Assembly (NCBI GenBank): GCA_948567375.1
Contig: OX419760.1
Location: forward strand, 13,330,001-13,394,000
Reading direction: 5' to 3'
Origin: Lunularia cruciata
Lineage: Eukaryota > Streptophyta > Marchantiopsida > Lunulariales > Lunulariaceae
DNA length: 64,000 bases
Of this stretch, positions 57,919 to 64,000 are shown piece by piece (position 1 is the first letter of the stretch; each line of letters opens with the position of its first letter). The position numbers and the translations under genes were made by a program. The notes under the pieces are model-generated. The model did no database searches, had not been told where the DNA came from, and was given only the letters and a program-made list of their open reading frames with translations.

Positions 57919-58654
57919 TGTAATACTCCAAGGACAAGAGAAGAGAGAAAACACAGATTACACACTCAACATTCGGTGCCCCAAGGAGTACCTTCTCTTT
58001 ATTATATAGACAAAGAGGATCTCCTCCAAGGAAGCTCCACCATAGGATTAAGCACACAGATAGGTGACATGTCAGCAAGCTCCACCCTTGGATTACTTAC
58101 TTGGATGGGTGACATATTGGTCTAGGCCATATCTGGTTGGTCAAACAAGCTTTAACTAGAGTGAATCTTTTAAGGAATCTTCATGTAGGAGTCTCAAAAT
58201 CATGTAAGGTACCATTGGAAAGCTCTCGATGAGACAAAGTAGAGGGGAGGGAAGGCCACCCTTTCCTTTGTTTGTGGGGGGATGGAATTGCACTTTTTCA
58301 AGGCCTAATTCATTCGTTTAGGCCTCCAAAATTGCCTTCAAAGATTTCAAGCATATTTTGGTTCCTACTCTATTAATAGAAGTCCACTTTTGGTGATACT
58401 TCTTTCTGATCTGTTTAGTCCATCATGTGTAACATCCTTTCAGATATTACCAAACCAATTCTCACCTTTAAATCATATGTCTAGCTATTGGTTCTAAGGT
58501 TCTCAAGTCTATTTTAGTTTCTGCTCTATTAGTAGAATTACTCTTTTGGTGATACTTCTATCTTATCTATTTTGACCATCATGTATAACATCATTCTAGA
58601 TGTTACCAAACCAAATTTCAAATCTAGATCATATGGCTAGCTCTTGGTTTTACA
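57919..58654 (-). repeat. 3' LTR (736 bp) of the chromovirus
   Basis: TGTAATACTCC at the left and GGTTTTACA at the right in plus sense. Directly right of it the minus-sense string AAAAGGAGTGAGTTT is the polypurine tract. A TATA-like sequence (CTATATAATA, minus) is at about 57999-58008. Confidence 0.92.
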
Positions 58655-58667
58655 AAACTCACTCCTT

Positions 58668-59126
58668 TTAAGACGTAACGTCCTCATTGTGCAATTGTTG
58701 CTCAAATGCTTGCACCAACACCGGTGCATGTGTCAAATTGGCAGTGGGCTCCCATGTTGCTCCATAGAGGGGGTAACCTTTCCATTGTACTAGATAGTCC
58801 ACCCGCGGATGGCGAGTATCACACATGCATTTTTGGAGAATACGCTCCACTTCATATTCCTCTATGCCATCAATGAGTGTCAGACAAAGTCGAATGTCTT
58901 GTGTAAAATGACACTAGCCTGATCAGGGAGCATATCTGCATAGTAGGGAAACATGGAACACTAGATGGATCTTCATGTGTGGTGGTAGCTCAAGGTGATA
59001 GACCACAACGCCGATGCAACAAAAAATCAAGAAAGGCCTAATAAAACGAGGTCTAAGCTTACGAGGTCCAACTAATGTGAGGTTGGTTGTTGATAGCCAC
59101 ACTTGATCCCAAGCATTGAACTCCAT
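58668..59126 (-). pseudogene. Chromodomain and integrase tail
   Basis: 58668-58850 encodes ILQKCMCDTRHPRVDYLVQW then KGYPLYGATWEP, a chromodomain with the aromatic W and TWEP motif. 58923-59126 encodes VWLSTTNLTLVGPRKLRPRF and HLVFHVSLLCRYAP, the post-core tail with the GP-F segment. In this family the chromodomain would guide insertion to methylated-histone chromatin. Confidence 0.9.
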
Positions 59127-59379
59127 GTGCCTACGGTGTGCATCAACATACTGCTTCTATCGATTTTGTGCAATCTGTAATATGTGCTTGGCACTCTCCA
59201 CACCGTGTTGGATTCTAGAATCAAATGTGTTGACTACATCGACCTTGGTATCCACTAGACTGATCTTCATCAAGCTAGAAAGTGTGAAGGGATGCTCACT
59301 ATACATGAGGAAGAATGGAGTGACCTAGGTGGATGCATTCATTGAATTGTTGTAAGAAAATTCCACCAACGGGAGTAGG

Positions 59380-59920
59380 GTGTCTCACCTCTCTTGCTCT
59401 TCTAAGTGAAGCCACGTAACATGTCTTCAATCATGCAATTAGCCCGCTGTGTTTGGCCATCTATTTGTAGGTGGTAAGCTGTGGACATGGCCAACTTGGT
59501 TTTGAAGAAACCAAAGAGTGTTTGCCAAAACAAACTAGTGAATTGAGTGCCTCTATCGATGATAAGTACTGTAGACAAGCCATGGTGAGAGAAGACTACA
59601 TCTAAGTATAATTGAGCTAGTTGTGGAGTGGTCACATACTTGGTGGTAGGGCGTACATGAATCATTTTGCTAAGCCGGTCCACAAAGACCACGATGGAGT
59701 CAAACCCTGAGGTGGTCTTGGGTAATTCACAGACAAGATCCATACTCACTTGTTCCCAACGTTGGGTAGGCGTGGGGAGAGGTTGAAGGATCCATGTAAG
59801 AGCTTGATTAGAAGCTTTGTTTTGTTGACAAAAGAGGCATCACTGCATGTAGTCCATCACATTGTTGCTCATCTTGGGCCAATAGTAATGGTGCTAGACT
59901 ACATCCAAGGTCTTGTCGAC
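59380..59920 (-). pseudogene. pol: Integrase core of the chromovirus
   Basis: 59402-59749 reads MSMDLVCELPKTTSGFDSIV (first Asp), VFVDRLSKMIHV, TVLIIDRGTQFTS (second Asp) and AYHLQIDGQTQRANCMIEDM. The expected catalytic Glu of GQTER is Gln here. The zinc-finger Cys pair is at about 59830-59850 in a broken frame. Confidence 0.88.
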
Positions 59921-60174
59921 TCTGACATGACCTACAATGGCCAAATCATGACATTCCGCTAGAATGGTGGTGCATAATTCTGGGACATTTGGGATCGATA
60001 ATCTACCATCACAAAAGGTGAGTCCTTGGGTGCTAGTGATTGTGCTTCTTTACAATCTACGGATCAATTTTTGTAGCAGCTAGAATCTTTGGCCAAAATT
60101 CAAGGTTAATCTTAACCTTTGCCACCAAGTTGTTTGCCATTGGCATGCCGGTGAATTCATTTGCAAGTTGCTTC

Positions 60175-60723
60175 TTACCTTCCACATAGGTGATTGATAT
60201 GTTGAAGTGTTGTTGCCACTCTGCCTACCAAATCTGGCGACGAGATAGATCCTTTTGCATCTTGAGGTAGACTAGAGGTTTGTGGTCTGTCTCTACTACA
60301 AATGCCTTCTTGCCAAGATAGTGCTTCTAATGCTTGGTTGCCAAAACAATGGCCAGCTCTTCTCCTTTTGTAGTGTGGTAGTTGCGCTCTATTGGTAACA
60401 ACTTTTGGGAGAAATATGAAATGGGATGCCATCCGTCATGCCACTCTTGTTGTAGGACTGCTCCTATTGTTACGCCTGATGCATTTGTAGCTAAACTTGA
60501 TTGGTTGTTTTGGGTCATACCACTTCAAGATTGGTGCATGTAGCAAGGCGGCTTTCAATTCTTGAAAGGCCAACTCTTGTGCGGTTCTCCATGTCCACTT
60601 CTTCCCCTTGCAAAGTAGTGATGTTAAACCTTAGAGAGAAGGCTATGCAACCTTGGAGAAGTCCTTGAAAAATCCACAATAGAATCCTGTCAACCCCAAG
60701 AAGCTTTTGAGTTGAGTCTGATC
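60175..60723 (-). pseudogene. pol: RNase H and RT thumb of the chromovirus
   Basis: 60327-60518 has [39 protein letters not shown] and [12 protein letters not shown]. 60175-60325 holds the ETDHKPLV-equivalent region in another frame. 60515-60723 holds the thumb: a reading with LLGVDRILLWIF corresponds to the FLGLTGFYR motif. The first catalytic Asp is Asn (ATNAS). It stops abruptly at 60723 where the next element's LTR begins. Confidence 0.85.
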
Positions 60724-61416
60724 TGTGAGCCGGCCTGTCTCTCACTCAGGATGAACCTCTGATGGCTATTATGGTAGCGCACCATGAACTAAGACGGCAA
60801 GGAATCCCAACTCCATCATACTCCTCCAAGGCTAACACTCCAAGACTCAAGACATTGCTCACTAGAGAACTCAATGAGAGAGAGATAGTTGTAAATGAAA
60901 GGATGATGAGTACCTCCTCACCCCTTGTTTATATACTTGTGAAATAGTTACGTACCAAAGTTACTAATTACTGTAGTAACTCAAGTTACTAGACTAAAAG
61001 TCAAATAAAGTCAAAAAGTAGAAAGGAATATCCATTCACATGGGCATATTCCCCTAAGCATGTGGTCTTATCTTGATCCAACCACTAAGTCAAGGATTCC
61101 TTCACATGGGCTATCCTTGGACTAAAGAAGAATCCAAAACAAAAAGGCTTGCGGGCCCAAGAGTTCTCAACTCTTTCCTCAAAAGCCAAACACCTAGGAA
61201 TAATGCCAAGTCAACACACTAAAATCCAAAATAGTGGTGCTCACCTTTTCTACTTCCTCTAAAGTAAGGTCCCCTTTATCTTAGCTATGACTAACTTTAT
61301 CTAACCATGACTAATATAGAACCATCCTTTATCTCTATATAAATAATATCTCTTAAGTACTTGTAATACCAAGCTAAATATCACAATACCACACACATGC
61401 ACAAATGGGTGTTACA
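60724..61416 (-). repeat. 3' LTR (693 bp)
   Basis: Plus-sense TGTGAGCCGGCC to GGGTGTTACA. The left flank is GATC (60720-60723); the matching 4-bp target copy would be outside the window. A TATA box (GTATATAAACAAGG, minus) lies near 60923-60936. Confidence 0.93.
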
Positions 61417-61430
61417 TTTACCCCCGGACT
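61417..61430 (-). promoter_or_regulatory. Polypurine tract
   Basis: Minus-sense AGTCCGGGGGTAAA sits directly before the TGTAACACCC start of the 3' LTR, the expected plus-strand primer site. Confidence 0.75.
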
Positions 61431-61439
61431 AAGTTTTCA

Positions 61440-62496
61440 CTTTGTCCTCAAAGTGAAGGCCTCTCTACCTTCTATGGTACATCTTCAACTTATTATGGTT
61501 AATCCTATCAAAGTGTCTTCCTCCCAACTCCTTGAGATCATAGGTGTAATTGCCCCACACCTTCTTTACTATGAAAGGTCCAAAGTACTTAGGCAAAAAC
61601 TTCTTTTGCACTCTCTTGAATCAAATAGAATCAAACAACATTACCCAATCACCTTCTTTGAAAGGCTCCACCTTCTTCTTGCCTTGCCTCTTGTCATAGC
61701 TCTCCTTTTGTTTCCTTTGGGCTTGCTCCACTCAAACCATAGCAACTGCTCTTGCCTCTTCCAACTCCATGAGTTGATCCTTCCTTGACTTCTCATCACC
61801 TCCTTGTGCTTTCTTCAATCTCCTATGAATGCTTTGGAAGGTAGGAAGATCAAAGTGAATAGGTAAGGTAGACTCAATACCATACACCAATTGAAATGGA
61901 TAAAATCCGGTGGAAGTCTTCATGGTTGTCCTGTACTCCCACAAAACTGCATGAATCCTCTTGTCCCAATGATGTTTAGCCCCCTCCATTTTTGCATCTT
62001 TGGCCAACATCATGCACAAGGTCTGATTGGTTCTCTCTGCCAAGCCATTGGAATTTGGCTTATAGGATGTAGTTACTCTATGTGTGATAGAGAAATGTCG
62101 TAGCATGGTTGTAGTAATGCTTCTTGTAAACTCTACTTCTTTATCAGAAACTAACTCCAAAGGGCATCCAAACCTAGTGCTAATGCATTCATAAAGAAAT
62201 CTACCCACTTCATCTTCATTCTTGTCCCTCAATGGTCTAGCCTCAACCCACTTGGTAAGGTAATCAATAACTACCACAATGTACCGATTGTTCCTTGGGG
62301 TTCTATTGAGAGGACCTACAAAATCAATTCCCCACTTCTCAAAAGGTCCTTGCAATGGAATTGATCTAAGTGGTGGAGTGGATGTAGACTTTCTAGCAAA
62401 AGCTTGACAAACATGACAAGTTTTGCAATAATCAAGACAATCCTTGAAAATCCCTCTCCAATGGTAACTTGCATCTAGAATCTTGAAAGCAGTCAC
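61440..62496 (-). pseudogene. pol: Integrase with GPF tail
   Basis: The open 254-residue frame at 61732-62496 contains the zinc-finger CKTCHVCQ, WGIDFVGPLNRTPRNNRYIV (first Asp), LVSDKEVEF (second Asp, with QGTEF altered to KEVEF) and NSNGLAERTNQTL (Glu). The tail continues after a stop at about 61731 with KKFLPKYFGPFIVKKVW and INHNKLKMYHRR near 61470-61620. No chromodomain follows. The catalytic triad is intact. A 127-aa plus-strand ORF at 61405-61788 is its antisense shadow. Confidence 0.92.
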
Positions 62497-62522
62497 CTTT
62501 CCTGAAAAGTGTCTTCCACATA

Positions 62523-63981
62523 CTAAACTTCATGAAACTCCTTTATGAGTAGGATAGACTCTTCCTTACCCACTGCTCTTTGAAGTAGACCATCTGCTCC
62601 TTGGTGAAAAAGAATATCCTCCACCATTGTGTAAGGTCGAGATCTTGCTGCAAGTGCCTTCCTCTCCCTAGCATGCATCCCTGTTGGATAGTTACCTCTT
62701 GTCACAAAGTCCACAATCTCCTTGTACTCCATTGGAACCTCTTGAGTGACTGAGATTGTCTTGAGCTCTTCATCCGGGAAGGAATCATCCACTGGCTCAT
62801 CTCCATCATGATCATAGGCTCTAGATAATAGATCAACATTTGCATGTTTCTTTTGTGGCCTATCCTCAATGGTGTAGTCATACTCAGACAAGAGTATCAT
62901 CCATCTTGCTAGTCTCCCTTCAACATTAGGCTTGTTGAAGATGTACTTCAAAGCCTTGTGATCCGTGACAATGGTGGCTTTCCCTCCAATCAAGTAGTGT
63001 CTAAACTTCTTGAGACCAAAGATCACTGCCAACCCTTCTCTCTCTGTGACAGAGTAGTTCTTCTTTGCTGAAACCATCTGCCTACTAGGATAAGATATTG
63101 GATGATCATGCCCATCTTGGTCTAATTGACTAAGAGTGCATCCTATAGCTACATTAGAAGCATCAGTGTAGAGGATGAAAGGCTTACTCCAATCAGGTTT
63201 AGCAAGAATTGGAGCTACAACAAGGGATTGCTTGAGCTCCTCAAAAGCTTTGAGAGCCTCCTTGTCTTCTAAAATCACCATGTAATCTACACCCTTCTTC
63301 ATGTAGATGGTCAATGCATAAGCCTTGTTGGAAAATGAGAAGATGAACCTTCTATAGTACCCAACCATCCCCAAGAATTGGCATAACTTTGTCAAGCTTG
63401 AAGGGAATAGAAGGTTTGAGATTTTCCTCACCTTCTCAGGATCAATTGCTATTCCATCCTTGGAGATGATGTGCCCCAAAAGTAGACCTTCTTCACATCC
63501 AAAAAATGCACTTCTCTGGGTTGAGTGATGCATTTGCCTCATCCAAGCATTGCAAGACTTTGATTAGGTGCCCAAAGTGCTCCTCCTTGCTCCCATAGAC
63601 ACAAAAGTCATCAATGGAGTCTCTCACAAATTTCCCAATGAAAGGTTCAAATACCTTGTTCATGAACCGTTGGAATGTGGCTGGAGCATTGCAAAGCCCA
63701 AAAGGCATGACCTTGAAAGCGTAAGTTCCCCAATGTGTGGTGCATGTGGTGAGTTGTTGATGCTCTGGTGCAATCTTGATTTGGTTATATCCACTATAAC
63801 CATCTCCAAAATTGTATCTCTCATGACCTGCAACCTCCTCCAAGATCTCATCAATGAATGGCAATGGATCGTAGTCCTTCTTGGTAACAACATTGAGCTT
63901 CTTGTAATCCACACATACCCAAAGCTTGCCATTCTTGTTCTTCACAATGACAATTGGAGACACCCATTCTGAATTCTCCAC
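62523..63981 (-). pseudogene. pol: Reverse transcriptase and RNase H, one frameshift
   Basis: 63493-63981 gives the RT palm: WVSPIVIVKNKNGKLWVCVD, ILEEVAGHERYN, VMPFGLCNAPATFQRFMN and DSIDDFCVYG. The active site reads SIDD (near 63607-63618) where Tyr or Phe normally precedes. Near 63500-63515 a T-run shifts the frame. 62523-63542 then carries LLLGHIISKDGI, FLGMVGYYRRF, then RNase H: FILYTDASNVAIGCTLSQ, VTEREGLAVIFGL, IVTDHKALKYIF and HANVDLLSR. A C-terminal linker extends toward the integrase. Apart from the shift and SIDD it looks functional; the N-terminus is beyond the edge. Confidence 0.92.
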
Positions 63982-64000
63982 CTCAAAGATAAATCCAGCC

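Larger units (their letters stand above)
57919..60723 (-). mobile_element. Chromovirus 3' half, interrupted by the element at 60724
   Basis: In minus sense, from right to left: RT thumb, RNase H, integrase, GPY/F-type tail, chromodomain and 3' LTR (57919-58654, 736 bp). The 5' part should lie beyond the younger element, outside the window. It is the same family as 48888-50465. Stops are frequent. Confidence 0.92.
60724..64000 (-). mobile_element. Younger Ty3/gypsy element (no chromodomain), 3' part
   Basis: 3' LTR at 60724-61416, polypurine tract, then integrase and RT/RNase H on the minus strand, running off the right edge. Frames are long (254 and 339 residues), so this is the best preserved pol in the window. 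Its LTR closely matches two solo LTRs here, so the family was recently active and has been trimmed by LTR recombination. It sits inside the chromovirus 57919-60723. Confidence 0.93.

Noticed and set aside
61405-61788. 127-aa plus-strand ORF with Leu-rich segments
   Set aside because: Antisense to the integrase tail (GPF motif) of the minus-strand element; the hydrophobic look comes from reverse reading of Lys/Glu codons.
1-64000. tRNA or rRNA genes
   Set aside because: No cloverleaf with a convincing A-box/B-box pair or rRNA core sequence was recognised by eye; a dedicated scan would be needed to exclude short ones.

Overview
This window looks like a gene-poor, repeat-filled stretch of a large nuclear plant genome. 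It is AT-rich and almost entirely layered, decaying transposable elements: Ty3/gypsy LTR retrotransposons of at least four families, one Helitron, and copies of an LTR-like repeat with coiled-coil coding relics. In-frame stops in the elements are mostly TAG where Gln (CAG) is expected or TGA where Arg (CGA) is expected. That is the signature of 5-methylcytosine deamination in CHG and CG contexts and points to a land plant. No complete host gene is visible. A non-flowering plant (gymnosperm, fern or lycophyte) seems most likely, but the species cannot be fixed from this sequence.

Layout. 1-1490: relic of repeat family X. About 6040-10140 (-): decayed Helitron (Rep plus Pif1-type helicase). 14203-14894: solo LTR. 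About 15660-28450: a family X relic split by an insertion at 17447-27336 (+), a Ty3/gypsy element with a 4-bp target duplication (AGAG). Its polyprotein order is Gag - protease - DNA cytosine-5 methyltransferase - RT - RNase H - integrase - PHD finger. 28670-29390: a CpG-retaining fragment that looks like the 5' end of a host gene. 32395-33086 and 35356-36153: solo LTRs. About 33860-39790: more family X. About 40200-45130 (+): a chromovirus with chromodomain. About 45130-46300 (-): family X.

47077 to about 57480 (-) is a second, older copy of the methyltransferase/PHD element. It carries a nested LTR element (48888-50465, target duplication CTACA), a separate insert of about 2.2 kb, and a deletion of about 1.1 kb that removes the methyltransferase catalytic core but leaves its C-terminal motifs. 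57919-60723 (-) is the 3' half of a chromovirus. It is interrupted by 60724-64000 (-), the 3' LTR and pol of a younger non-chromodomain gypsy element that runs off the window.

The notable system is the family at 17447-27336 and 47077-57480. It is a retrotransposon that encodes a chromatin writer (DNMT3-like C5-methyltransferase between protease and RT) and a chromatin reader (PHD finger after integrase, where chromoviruses carry a chromodomain). Its termini are also unusual: the 5' end shows repeat A only, while the 3' end reads B-A-B. This split-direct-repeat layout is present at the 3' end of both copies. Both copies are defective.
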